This document shows positions 56,091 through 64,000 of a DNA stretch of 64,000 bases, piece after piece. The stretch lies in NCBI RefSeq assembly GCF_000010725.1, contig NC_013854.1, positions 2,199,001-2,263,000 on the forward strand, given 5' to 3'. The DNA is from Azospirillum sp. B510. GTDB lineage: Bacteria; Pseudomonadota; Alphaproteobacteria; Azospirillales; Azospirillaceae. The notes below the pieces were generated by a model. That model worked only from the letters and a program-made list of their open reading frames with translations. It did not search any database and was not told the origin of the DNA. The position numbers and the translations under genes were made by a program. Numbering within the stretch: position 1 is the first letter of the stretch; every line of letters begins with the position of its first letter.

Positions 56091-57446
56091 TCACCCGCTG
56101 GCGGTGCCGGCGGCGACCCCGACCGGAACGCTCCGCGCCGCCTCGCCCTGTTCGGAACGCCGCGCCAGCTCCTCGTTGCGGGCATGGTGGCGGGCCAGCA
56201 TCGGCTTCAGCACCAGGAGAGCGCAGGCGGCGGCGGTCAGGTCCATGGTGGCGGTGACATACAGCACGGTCGCCCAGGTGCCGGTGGCCTCCATCAGCAG
56301 GTTGCCCAGCGGGACCAGCAGGGCGGCGACACCCTTGGCGCAATAGAGGACGCCGTAGATCTTGCCGGCATGCTTGGTGCCGAAGGTGTCGGCCGAGGTG
56401 GCGCTGAACAGGCTGTACACTTCGCCCCAGGCCAGGAAGACCATGCCGCTGAGGATCAGGAACATCATCGGGTCGTGGCCGAACTTGCTGAGCATGATGA
56501 TACCCAGCCCTTCCAGCGTGAAGGCGACGAACATGGTCGCCTCGCGGCCGATATGGTCGGAGATGAAGCCGAACAGCGGGCGCGAGATGCCGTTCATCAC
56601 GCGGTCCAGCATCAGGGCGAAGGGCAGGGCCGCCATGGTCAGGCCGAAGACGCTGACCGGGGCCTCCTTCACGCCCAGGTCATGGGCGATGACGCCGAGC
56701 TGGGCCACCGCCATCAGGCCGCCGGTGACAGTGCCGATGAACATCGCCCACATCACCCAGAACACCGGGGTGCGGATCGCCTCGCCCAGCGTGTAGTCGC
56801 GGCGGGTCTGCGCGACCTTGGTCGAGGCCTTGACCTGCTCCTTCTGCGGCATGCGCAGGAACAGCGCGGCGCAGATGATGATGGCGCCCTGAACCAGGCC
56901 GAACCAGAAGAAGGCCGCCTGATAGCCGCTGCCATGGATCATCGCAGAGATCGGCAGGATGGTCAGGGCCGAGCCGGCGCCATAGCCGCCCGCCGTCAGG
57001 CCGACCGCCAGACCACGCTTCTCCGGGAACCATTTCAGCGCGTTGTTGACGCAGGTGGCATAGACGCAGCCGACGCCGATGCCGCCGACGGCCGAACCGA
57101 CATACAGCATGCCGAGCGAGCCGGCATAGCTGTCGATGATCCAGGACAGGCCGGTGAAGAAGCCGCCGGCGGCGACGATCACGCGGGGACCGTATTTGTC
57201 GATGAAATAACCCTCGATCGGCGTCAGCCAGGTCTGCACGACGACGAAGATGGTGAAGGCGGTCTGGATCGACGCGCGCGTCCAGCCATGGGTCGCCTGG
57301 ATTTCCGGGACGAACAGCGTCCAGGCATATTGGATGTTGGCCGCCGCCACCATGCAGACGATGCCGACGACGATCTGCGTCCAGCGGACCGCATCGGACA
57401 CCGGCGCGGCCGATTCCGCCGCCGGTTGTGAATTCATATGAGCCAT
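56091..57446 (-). CDS. OFA-family (OxlT-like) major facilitator transporter
   Basis: 451 aa from the ATG at 57446, with GGGAGG 5-6 nt upstream. Twelve hydrophobic segments of the major facilitator fold. OFA-family hallmarks include NIQYAWTLFVPEIQATHGWT, GVGCVYATCVNNALKWFPEK, RGLAVGLTAGGYGAGSALTI and RPLFGFISDHIGREATMFVA. OFA members exchange oxalate for formate or carry other monocarboxylates, so oxalate/formate is a reasonable but unproven guess here. The upstream 360 nt contain a strong operator-like inverted repeat. Confidence 0.9.
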   Translation of the reverse strand: MAHMNSQPAAESAAPVSDAVRWTQIVVGIVCMVAAANIQYAWTLFVPEIQATHGWTRASIQTAFTIFVVVQTWLTPIEGYFIDKYGPRVIVAAGGFFTGLSWIIDSYAGSLGMLYVGSAVGGIGVGCVYATCVNNALKWFPEKRGLAVGLTAGGYGAGSALTILPISAMIHGSGYQAAFFWFGLVQGAIIICAALFLRMPQKEQVKASTKVAQTRRDYTLGEAIRTPVFWVMWAMFIGTVTGGLMAVAQLGVIAHDLGVKEAPVSVFGLTMAALPFALMLDRVMNGISRPLFGFISDHIGREATMFVAFTLEGLGIIMLSKFGHDPMMFLILSGMVFLAWGEVYSLFSATSADTFGTKHAGKIYGVLYCAKGVAALLVPLGNLLMEATGTWATVLYVTATMDLTAAACALLVLKPMLARHHARNEELARRSEQGEAARSVPVGVAAGTASG

Positions 57447-57606
57447 CGTGCCTCCCGTTCTACTTGCCTGAGCCGGCGGCGCGGCCCCTCTCCCGGAAGC
57501 CGGCTCGCCAATCACGATTGCGGAATGACCCGGACGGACCGATCTTCCCGACGGTTCCTTTCCGGAACTCGGCGCGGATGCCGACAATCGCTCGGAGTTC
57601 GATTGT

Positions 57607-57653
57607 CCCGATTTTGGAATGCCAGATATGAAATCTGGTATGCCAAAATCGGG
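57607..57653. promoter_or_regulatory. Large inverted repeat with two TGGnATGCCA boxes upstream of the OFA transporter
   Basis: 21-bp arms (19 matching) around ATGAA. Inside are TGGAATGCCA (57615-57624) and TGGTATGCCA (57636-57645), 21 bp apart, i.e. two helical turns. TGGnATnCCA half-palindromes are typical of GntR/FCD regulators. It lies 160 nt before the transporter start and is a likely operator; on RNA it would also be a stable stem-loop. Confidence 0.7.
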
Positions 57654-58113
57654 GACAAAAAGACACCGACGGACGGATCGACGCCGTAGGCATACAGACA
57701 AGCCAAATAAAACTTGGCGCTTACACCATGTCCGATGACCGGTCCGTTCCGGTTCCTTCATCGGTTCACCCAAACGCTCGCGCATTCTGTAAAAAGAAGC
57801 CGTGCCGGTACCTGCACGGCCCCCTCGAACGAGGGTGTGCAGTCTTAGGAGATAGGTGGATGCCGCCGTTTCCATAGAGGAACCGCATCGGCGACACACA
57901 ATCTTTTGCTCGGATTGTTTTGGAACTCAACAATCAGTTTGGTCTTTCCGCATGATGGAAAAACACAGGCCGCGGCCTTGGAACGCAAGGGTTGCGTCCC
58001 CATCGGCCAGCGGACGGCCCCGGAAAAAAATGAAACTCGGGTGATTGAAAGGACGGACCGGCGCCCCAAGGGGGTGGGGTGGAACCGGTCTGCCACCCGG
58101 TCCGCCGATCCGG
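57654..58113. other. Intergenic region between transporter operator and rsmD
   Basis: 460 nt without a convincing gene. Contains the leftward terminator, a GATTGTT/AACAATC inverted repeat with a 9-nt loop (57913-57935), a GCCAA/TTGGC pair (~57703-57719) and a TTAGGAGATAGGTGG stretch before an ATG at 57860 that opens only a 5-codon frame. Confidence 0.6.
57790..57820 (-). terminator. Leftward intrinsic terminator
   Basis: On the minus strand: GCCGTGC-N8-GCACGGC (57799-57820) followed by TTCTTTTT. A second hairpin CCCTC/GAGGG is just upstream in transcription (57822-57835). It would stop transcripts coming from the rsmD side. Confidence 0.75.
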
Positions 58114-58674
58114 TCAGGCCGGGTGGCGGACCGTCAGGAAGGCGACGCGGGTGTCGCCATAGCGGCGCTCGTCGAGCGCCGAGACGCCATCCGGCAGGGG
58201 CAGCGGGTCGCGGTCGGCGACCTCGACCACCGCGAGCGCACCGTCGGCCAGCCAGCCGGCGCGCAGCAGACCCTCCAGCGCGCGCGGCGCCAGCCCCTGG
58301 CCATAGGGCGGGTCGAGGAAGGCCAGTTGGCAGGCACGCGGTGCCGGCGGCGGCCTGGTCGCGTCGGCGCGCAGGATCTGGGCGTTCGTCGTCTCGCGCA
58401 GCGCCTCGACATTGGCGCGCACCGCGTCCAGCGCCGGCCGCCCCATGTCGAGGAAGCCGCACCAGGATGCCCCGCGCGACAGGGCCTCCAGCCCCAGCGC
58501 GCCGGTGCCGCAAAAGGCGTCGACGACGGCAACGCCCTCGAATTCGGGCGCCCAGTCGGCATGGGCCAGGATGTTGAAGATGGCTTGCCGGGTGCGGTCG
58601 GTGGTAGGACGGGTGTCGCGCCCGTCCGGCGCCACCAGAGCGCGGCCGCGGTGCTTACCGCCGACGATCCGCAC
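58114..58674 (-). CDS. rsmD: 16S rRNA (guanine-966-N2)-methyltransferase
   Basis: 186 aa from the GTG at 58674 (VRIVGGKHRGR start). RsmD methylates G966 of 16S rRNA. Motifs: RPTTDRTRQAIFNILAH, VVDAFCGTGALGLEALSRGA (SAM), and AFLDPPYGQGLAPRALEGLL (catalytic DPPY). The start lies inside the last 20 nt of rluB, so translation is coupled. Full length; same strand and order as in other alphaproteobacteria. Confidence 0.95.
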   Translation of the reverse strand: MRIVGGKHRGRALVAPDGRDTRPTTDRTRQAIFNILAHADWAPEFEGVAVVDAFCGTGALGLEALSRGASWCGFLDMGRPALDAVRANVEALRETTNAQILRADATRPPPAPRACQLAFLDPPYGQGLAPRALEGLLRAGWLADGALAVVEVADRDPLPLPDGVSALDERRYGDTRVAFLTVRHPA

Positions 58675-59860
58675 GCGGGCGCTCCGTCCGTCCGCCGGCC
58701 CCGCCGTCCGGCTTGGAACCGGCCGGCTTGGAACCGCCCCGCGATGCCGGGCCATCGCCCTTCGGACCAGCCGGCTTGCCGGAACGGACCGGCTTGGCCG
58801 ACGCGCCGCCCAGCGTCAGGGTGGCACGGCCGGACGCCCCGCCACGCCGGGCCGGCTTGGCCTCCTCGGTACGGGCGGCCTCGGCCTCGTGCCGCTTGGT
58901 GGCGGAACGCGGCACGCGCTTCGGCCCGGCCTTCGCCTCGGCGGCCTCCGTCTTGCCGGCCGAACGGGGGCCGGTGGACGCCTTGGCCCCCGGCGCCTTC
59001 GCCGGAGCCGTCTTCACCGCCGCCTCGGCCCGCGCCTTGGCGCGCTGCTTGGTGCCGGACTCGGCCGGCTCCGCCCCTTCGGGCGTGCCGAAGAAGGGGG
59101 CGATCTGTTCGCGGACGACGCGCTTCGGCACCTCCTCGACGGCGCCCTCCTCCAGCTTGCCGAGCTGGAAGGGGCCATAGGCGACGCGGATCAACCGGTT
59201 CACCTGGAGCCCCAGCGACTCCATCACCTTGCGGATCTCGCGGTTCTTGCCTTCCTTCAGGCTGACCGTCAGCCAGGCGTTGCGGCCCTGGATGCGGTCG
59301 AGCACCGCCTCGATCGGGCCGTACTTCACGCCCTCGATGGTCGGGCCCTTCTCCAGCGCCGCCAGTTGCTTCTCGTCGACCTCGCCGAACACGCGCACGC
59401 GGTAGCGGCGGGTCCAGCCGGTGGCCGGCAGCTCCAGGAAGCGGGCCAGCTCGCCGTCATTGGTCAGCAGCAGCAACCCTTCGGTCGTCAGGTCGAGGCG
59501 GCCGATGGAGACCACGCGCGGCAGATCATCCGGCAGACGGTCGAAGACGGTCTCGCGCCCCTTCTCGTCGCGGGCGGTGGTGACCAGCCCGGACGGCTTG
59601 TGATAGCGCCACAGGCGGGCCGGCTCCGGCTCCGGAATCACCTTGCCGTCGACCTGGACGATGTCGCCGGGGCGGACCACGCAGGCGGGGCTGCCGAGCA
59701 CGCGGCTGTTGACCGCGACGCGGCCCTCGGCGATCCAGCGTTCGGCGTCGCGGCGCGAGCAGAGCCCGGCGCGCGCCAGTCGCTTGGCGATGCGTTCGCC
59801 GCCACCAGCAGCAGCGGAGGCGGCGGAATCGGATTTCTTGACGATATCGGAGCGGTCCAT
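58655..59860 (-). CDS. rluB: RluB-type pseudouridine synthase with long basic tail
   Basis: 401 aa from the ATG at 59860. S4 domain (ERIAKRLARAGLCSRRDAER, about 22-65) followed by the RsuA/RluB catalytic domain with GRLDLTTEGLLLLTNDGEL (catalytic Asp) and NREIRKVMESLGLQVNRLIR. The RluB group modifies 23S U2605 by name. From about residue 270 the protein is an Ala/Lys/Arg/Gly/Pro-rich disordered tail of ~130 residues, without recognisable domain, probably for RNA contact. Divergent from tadA; overlaps the start of rsmD by 20 nt. Confidence 0.93.
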   Translation of the reverse strand: MDRSDIVKKSDSAASAAAGGGERIAKRLARAGLCSRRDAERWIAEGRVAVNSRVLGSPACVVRPGDIVQVDGKVIPEPEPARLWRYHKPSGLVTTARDEKGRETVFDRLPDDLPRVVSIGRLDLTTEGLLLLTNDGELARFLELPATGWTRRYRVRVFGEVDEKQLAALEKGPTIEGVKYGPIEAVLDRIQGRNAWLTVSLKEGKNREIRKVMESLGLQVNRLIRVAYGPFQLGKLEEGAVEEVPKRVVREQIAPFFGTPEGAEPAESGTKQRAKARAEAAVKTAPAKAPGAKASTGPRSAGKTEAAEAKAGPKRVPRSATKRHEAEAARTEEAKPARRGGASGRATLTLGGASAKPVRSGKPAGPKGDGPASRGGSKPAGSKPDGGAGGRTERPRADRRR

Positions 59861-59977
59861 GGCCGGACCATAGGGCCTGGACGCGCCGCCCGCAACAGCA
59901 GTCCGGCGGAACGGGACCGAATCCGGCGGCGGAATTGGGTTGACGGGCCACGTCGGCGGTTGGCACCCTGCCCGGCC

Positions 59978-60430
59978 ATGCCATCCCCCCGCCCTATGGA
60001 CCTCGCCTTCGCCGCCGCCGAGGCCGCCGCGGCGCGCGGCGAGGTGCCGGTCGGCGCCGTCATCGTCGATGCGGCGACCGGCACCGTGCTCGCCAGCGCC
60101 GGCAACCGCACCGAGGAGCTGTGCGACCCCTCGGCCCATGCCGAGTTGCTGGCGATCCGCGCCGCCTGCGCGGAGCGCCGCCAGCCCCGCCTGCCCGGTT
60201 GCGACCTGTATGTGACGCTGGAACCCTGCGCGCTCTGCGCCGCCGCGATCAGCTTCGCCCGGATCCGGCGGGTCTATTACGGCGCCTATGACCCCAAGGG
60301 CGGCGCCGTTGATCACGGCCCGCGCTTCTTCACGCAGGCCACCTGCCACCATGCGCCCGAAGTCTACAGCGGCATCGGTGAAACACGCGCCAGCTTGCTG
60401 CTGCGGGACTTCTTCCGAAAGCGCCGCTGA
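59978..60430 (+). CDS. tadA: tRNA-specific adenosine deaminase
   Basis: 150 aa. Deaminates adenosine-34 of tRNA-Arg(ACG) to inosine. The zinc site is HAELLAIR (His and catalytic Glu) and PCALCAAAI (two Cys). Start MPSPRPMDLAFAAAEAAAAR; the ATG at 59996 (MDLAFAAAEAA) is an alternative. C-terminal end FFRKRR. Divergent from rluB, a common arrangement. Confidence 0.95.
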   Translation: MPSPRPMDLAFAAAEAAAARGEVPVGAVIVDAATGTVLASAGNRTEELCDPSAHAELLAIRAACAERRQPRLPGCDLYVTLEPCALCAAAISFARIRRVYYGAYDPKGGAVDHGPRFFTQATCHHAPEVYSGIGETRASLLLRDFFRKRR

Positions 60431-60664
60431 GGAAATAATAATGTGTCGTCAATTGAGCAATAATATTATCTCGATACCGGAATGAAATATCTCCGCCATC
60501 AATTTCCTGGCGAAGATCAAGCTCATCGCTCACTTCCGAGAAAATGCGTTCACGCAAGTAACCATGCGTATATCGGGTGCAACCTCATCATACCCCGTTA
60601 ATCATTTGTTTATATCAACTGATTGTATGATACGCTGACAATTGCAAGCCGTCAGGAGTTATGA
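60431..60664 (+). promoter_or_regulatory. AT-rich promoter region of the soluble chemoreceptor
   Basis: 234 nt, markedly A/T-rich compared with the genome. A possible promoter is TTGTTT-N16-TGATAC near 60606-60633, followed by AGGAG before the ATG at 60665. Assigned by sequence only. Confidence 0.4.
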
Positions 60665-62170
60665 ATGTTCTCGTTCCGCAAGCCGCAGGACAATCAGGCC
60701 GTCGAAGAGCTGGCTCTGCTGGGGCGCCATGCGGGCGTCGGGCTGTGGGATGCGATGTTCCACAACGGCGATCCGATGCATGCGCAAAGCCGTTGGCACT
60801 GGTCGCCGGAATTCCGCCGTCTGCTCGGCTTCGACCGCGACGACAAGACCGGCTTCCCGGATGTTGTGGGTTCCTGGGCCGACCGGCTGCACCCGGACGA
60901 CGCCAAGCCGACCTTCGACGCCTTCATGGCCTGCCTCAACGACCGCAGCGGCCGCACCGGCTATGACGTGAATTACCGGCTGAAGGTGAAGGATGGCGGT
61001 TACCGCTGGTTCCGCGCCATCGGCGGCGTCGCCCGCGACAACAGCGGCCTTGCCCTGCGCGCCTGCGGATCGCTGATCGACATCGATGCCGAGCGCCGGG
61101 AGTTGGAGCGCGCCAAGCTGCTCGACCGTCATGCCGGCGTCGGGTTGTGGGACGCCGTGTTCCACAACGGCGATCCGATGCATGCGCAAAGCCGCTGGCA
61201 CTGGTCGCCGGAATTCCGCCGTCTGCTCGGCTTCGACCGTGACGACAAGACCGGCTTCCCGGATGTGGTGGGCTCCTGGGCCGACCGGCTGCACCGGGAC
61301 GATGCCCAGCGCACCTTCGACGCCTTCATGGCCTGCCTGAACGACCGCAGTGGCCGCACCGGCTATGATGTCGATTACCGGCTGAAGATGAAGGACGGCG
61401 GTTACCGCTGGTTCCGCGCCATCGGCGGCGTCGCCCGCGACAATACCGGGCTGGCGATGCGCGCCTGCGGATCGCTGATCGACATCGACGGGCAGAAAGT
61501 CGCCGAACTGCGGCAGGTGGAGATGGACGGCGAGCGCCGCCGGACCGTCGTCACCCTCGCCCAGACCCTGGACAGCGAAGTCGGCACCGCCGCCGACCGC
61601 GCCACCGCCAACGCCCAGACCGTCGCCGCCGCGACGGAGGAGCTGTCGGCCTCGATCTCCGACATCAGCACCCGCGCCAACGAGGCGTCCGGCGCCTCGC
61701 TGAAGGCGTCGGAGGAGGCGAGCCGCACCAACGCCGCGGTGGAGGCCCTGGTCAGCTCGGCCGAACGCATCGGCGCCATCACCAAGCTGATCAACTCCAT
61801 CGCCAGCCAGACCAACCTGCTGGCCCTGAACGCGACCATCGAGGCCGCCCGCGCCGGCGAGGCGGGCCGCGGCTTCGCCGTGGTGGCGAACGAGGTGAAG
61901 TCGCTGGCCCAGCAGAGCGGCAGCGCCGCCGACGACATCGCGGCCCAGATCGCCTCGGTGCAGCAGGAGGCCCTGCACGCGGTCGACGCCATCCGCCGGA
62001 TCGGCGCCATCGTGACCAACGTCCAGCAGATCTCCACCACCATCGCCGCCGCAGTGTCGCAGCAGGAATCGGCGACCAAGGAGATCGCCCACAGCGTCGC
62101 CCGCGTGGTCCGTGACATCGAGATGGTGTCGCGGAACATCACGACCGCGTCGGAACGGCTGCGGGCCTGA
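60665..62170 (+). CDS. Cytoplasmic chemoreceptor with duplicated PAS domains
   Basis: 501 aa. Two PAS_3-like domains (residues 21-141 and 155-275), then a methyl-accepting signalling domain containing [16 protein letters not shown]. No transmembrane segment, so it senses a cytosolic or redox cue. The two PAS copies differ at only 8 of 121 positions (M/V, P/R, K/Q, P/R, N/D, V/M, S/T, L/M), implying very recent duplication or gene conversion. The ligand is unknown; no heme- or flavin-binding motif can be named. AGGAG precedes the start by ~7 nt. Convergent with the membrane chemoreceptor next door. Confidence 0.92.
   Translation: MFSFRKPQDNQAVEELALLGRHAGVGLWDAMFHNGDPMHAQSRWHWSPEFRRLLGFDRDDKTGFPDVVGSWADRLHPDDAKPTFDAFMACLNDRSGRTGYDVNYRLKVKDGGYRWFRAIGGVARDNSGLALRACGSLIDIDAERRELERAKLLDRHAGVGLWDAVFHNGDPMHAQSRWHWSPEFRRLLGFDRDDKTGFPDVVGSWADRLHRDDAQRTFDAFMACLNDRSGRTGYDVDYRLKMKDGGYRWFRAIGGVARDNTGLAMRACGSLIDIDGQKVAELRQVEMDGERRRTVVTLAQTLDSEVGTAADRATANAQTVAAATEELSASISDISTRANEASGASLKASEEASRTNAAVEALVSSAERIGAITKLINSIASQTNLLALNATIEAARAGEAGRGFAVVANEVKSLAQQSGSAADDIAAQIASVQQEALHAVDAIRRIGAIVTNVQQISTTIAAAVSQQESATKEIAHSVARVVRDIEMVSRNITTASERLRA
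60725..61489 (+). repeat. Tandem coding repeat, two 363-bp PAS units
   Basis: 60725-61087 and 61127-61489, 402-bp period, encoding PAS copies ~93% identical in protein and highly similar in DNA. A 39-bp linker separates them. Confidence 0.9.
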
Positions 62171-62195
62171 CGTCGCCCCTGGCGCAAACTGAAAC

Positions 62196-62223
62196 GCACG
62201 GAGACGATCCACCGTCTCCGTGC
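62196..62223. terminator. Bidirectional terminator hairpin between chemoreceptor genes
   Basis: Perfect 11-bp stem GCACGGAGACG / CGTCTCCGTGC with loop ATCCAC between the convergent stops (62170 and 62246). Only weak T-tracts flank it on either strand. Confidence 0.75.
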
Positions 62224-62245
62224 GCTCTGGATTGCGTGCGGCGTC

Positions 62246-63931
62246 TCAGGCCGCCTGGATTTTGGCGATGAAGCCTTCGATCTCCTCGCGCAGGGTCTGG
62301 GCCTGACGCGACAGCGCCTCCGACGCCCCCAGCACCTGGGTGGCGGCGGCGCCGGTCTCCGACGCCGCCCGCGTCACATGCGCCACCGAATCGCCGACCT
62401 CCTCCGTCCCCTGGACGGCCTGCTGGGCATTGCGCGAAATCTCGCCTGTCGTCGCGGTCTGTTCCTCGATGGCGGCGGCGATGATGGAGGCGCCCTCGTT
62501 GATGCTGCCGATGGTCCGGCCGATCTCGTCGATGGCGCCGACCGTTCCCTGGGTCGCCCCCTGGATGCCGGCGATCTGGCCGGCGATCTCCTCCGTCGCC
62601 TTGGCGGTCTGGTTGGCGAGAGTCTTCACCTCGCCGGCGACGACGGCGAAGCCCTTGCCGGCCTCGCCGGCACGGGCGGCCTCGATGGTGGCGTTCAAGG
62701 CCAGCAGATTGGTCTGGCTGGCGATGTCCTGGATCAGCCGGACCACGTCGCCGATCCGCCCCGCCGCTTCGGCCAGGCTGCGCACCGAAACCGTCGTGTC
62801 CTCCGCCTGCCGCGCCGCAGTCGATGCGATCCGGTTGGACGAGGCGACCTGCCGGCTGATCTCGCCGATGGAGGCCACCATCTGCTCGGTCGCGACCGCC
62901 ACCGACTGCACATTGCCCAGGGTCCGCTCGGCCGCCGACGACGAGGCCGATGCCTGGCCCCTGGTCTGCTCCGCCAGCGCCACCATGCCCTTGGCCGTGC
63001 GGCCGAACTCCGTCGACGCCCGACCGACATCGGCGAGCAGGTCCGACACGCCGCGCTTGAAATCGGCGACATGCCGCTCGATCAGCCGGCGCCGCCCCTC
63101 CCTGTGTTCCGCCTCGGCCAGCTTCTCCGCCTCCAGCCCCCGCTTGGCGATGGCGGCGTCCTTCAAGATCTGCAACGCCTGGGCCATTCGGCCGATCTCG
63201 TCGCGCCGGCCATACCCGACGATCTCGACGCCGGTGTCGTCCTTCGCCAGTCGCTGCATGGCGTCGCACAACCGCGCCATCGGCGACGAGACCCCGGTCC
63301 TCATCAGGAACAGGGCGATCGCGAAGCAGAACAGCAGCCCGGCGCCGCCGGCCACCACGCTCCACCACCAGGCCGAGGCATAGCGATCCGCCGCATGGTT
63401 GACGGCGTCCCTCATCGCCTCGTCCCCCTTGGCGATCAGCGCCCGCACCTGTTCGCGGACATCGGCATAGGCCGGCTCGAAGCGCCGGCGCATCAGGTCG
63501 GTGGAGCGCGCGTCGTCATTGGCCTTCGCCGCCTGCATGATCTCCGGCAAAACCTCGCGGATCGCCTGGAACGTCTGACGGACCCGTTGCAGCTCGGGGG
63601 CCAGCGCCGGCAGCGCCGCCTCGGTCCGCCCGACACGGTCGAGATAGTTGCGCTCCTCCTCCACGACCGCCTCGGCGATCTTGGCGATCTGCGCCGGATC
63701 ATTCTCCGTGATCGCCCGGTAGGTGACGCGGCCCAGCGCGTTGAGCGAGGAGTTGGTGCGCGACAGCCATTTCACCGCCTCCGCCTCGTGCATGACGATG
63801 CCGCGGTAATGGGTGTCCAGCCCGCCCATCGAGGTGACGGCGTTCATCGTCAACCCGACCGCCAGCAGCCCCATCAGCAACAGAACCAGCAGGACCTTCG
63901 ATGTGATGGCGAGATCGTCGAAATGCTTCAT
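62246..63931 (-). CDS. Methyl-accepting chemotaxis protein (membrane type)
   Basis: 561 aa. TM1 (~11-33), a ~150-residue periplasmic four-helix-type ligand domain, TM2 (~186-211), a HAMP-like segment ([20 protein letters not shown]), and a signalling domain with [16 protein letters not shown]. The periplasmic helices are acidic with no assigned ligand. Full length; start ATG 63931. Together with the PAS chemoreceptor it forms a convergent pair around a terminator hairpin. Neither shows an obvious CheR-docking pentapeptide at the C-terminus. Confidence 0.93.
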   Translation of the reverse strand: MKHFDDLAITSKVLLVLLLMGLLAVGLTMNAVTSMGGLDTHYRGIVMHEAEAVKWLSRTNSSLNALGRVTYRAITENDPAQIAKIAEAVVEEERNYLDRVGRTEAALPALAPELQRVRQTFQAIREVLPEIMQAAKANDDARSTDLMRRRFEPAYADVREQVRALIAKGDEAMRDAVNHAADRYASAWWWSVVAGGAGLLFCFAIALFLMRTGVSSPMARLCDAMQRLAKDDTGVEIVGYGRRDEIGRMAQALQILKDAAIAKRGLEAEKLAEAEHREGRRRLIERHVADFKRGVSDLLADVGRASTEFGRTAKGMVALAEQTRGQASASSSAAERTLGNVQSVAVATEQMVASIGEISRQVASSNRIASTAARQAEDTTVSVRSLAEAAGRIGDVVRLIQDIASQTNLLALNATIEAARAGEAGKGFAVVAGEVKTLANQTAKATEEIAGQIAGIQGATQGTVGAIDEIGRTIGSINEGASIIAAAIEEQTATTGEISRNAQQAVQGTEEVGDSVAHVTRAASETGAAATQVLGASEALSRQAQTLREEIEGFIAKIQAA

Positions 63932-64000
63932 GCATGCCTCCCCAGTCGCGCCGCCGGAGCCGGCGGCCGGCGGATAGCCTGTCCCCCGAAAGCCGCTCCA

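Noticed and set aside
57856-58044. 62-codon open frame with a good ribosome-binding-like sequence (GTG start)
   Set aside because: Two cysteines but no family pattern; the adjacent ATG at 57860 opens only 5 codons. Kept as a weak note under the intergenic entry.

Overview
The window is high-GC, gene-dense alphaproteobacterial DNA, most likely Azospirillum or a close member of the Rhodospirillales. The evidence is a circularly permuted two-piece ssrA next to an alpha-type sspB, COQ9, ThyX, DUF2125, a Zur/zinc-GTPase pair, a bacteriophytochrome HWE kinase, many chemotaxis and signalling genes, and a NarL-type regulator resembling the Azospirillum flocculation regulator FlcA. The organism call is inference from gene content; no rRNA or tRNA gene was seen.

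Layout. 0-5.5 kb: a truncated TPR/SPINDLY glycosyltransferase downstream of thyX, then ssrA-sspB (tagging plus ClpXP delivery), a TfoX-N protein, def-coq9 on the minus strand and rpsU. 5.5-13.4 kb: panB, a Lhr-like helicase plus pdeM, a photolyase, and the zur/zinc GTPase operon behind a palindromic operator. 13.4-25 kb: M1 peptidase, ChaC-like cyclotransferase, DUF2125, class II amidotransferase, receiver-histidine kinase, pepA-holC, RsmB-like methyltransferase, mltA-GNAT. 25-33 kb: SpoU methyltransferase, a bacteriophytochrome kinase with a frameshifted receiver, nudK, a LysR regulator, bamD-recN. 33-36 kb: cheY followed by two CheZ paralogues, one carrying five copies of a FliM/CheZ-type CheY-docking motif. 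36-51.8 kb: aminopeptidase P, TerB, prmA, a 413-aa unknown, uvrD, two NarL regulators, a hydrolase-like protein, yccF, DUF3095, a small unknown and mutL. 51.8-54.3 kb: the one clearly accessory stretch, with a proline-rich membrane protein and an IS701-type element whose transposase is frameshifted. 54.3-64 kb: divergent oxidoreductase/HxlR pair, OFA-family transporter with a large operator-like inverted repeat, rluB-rsmD, tadA, and two convergent chemoreceptors around a terminator hairpin.

Functional themes: (1) ribosome rescue and proteolysis (ssrA, sspB, def, rpsU); (2) DNA repair (helicase/PdeM, photolyase, recN, uvrD, mutL); (3) zinc homeostasis; (4) chemotaxis and signalling (cheY, two cheZ, two chemoreceptors, phytochrome kinase, hybrid kinase, two NarL regulators); (5) RNA modification and translation (RsmB-like, SpoU, prmA, rluB, rsmD, tadA).

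The most unusual observation is the CheZ paralogue at 34152-35252. It keeps the catalytic FQDLTGQ segment but ends in a proline/alanine-rich tail with five regularly placed SQxDIDxxF-like motifs, next to its likely partner cheY. Two coding genes carry single-base frameshifts: the phytochrome kinase exactly at the receiver phospho-acceptor codon, and the transposase in a G6 run.
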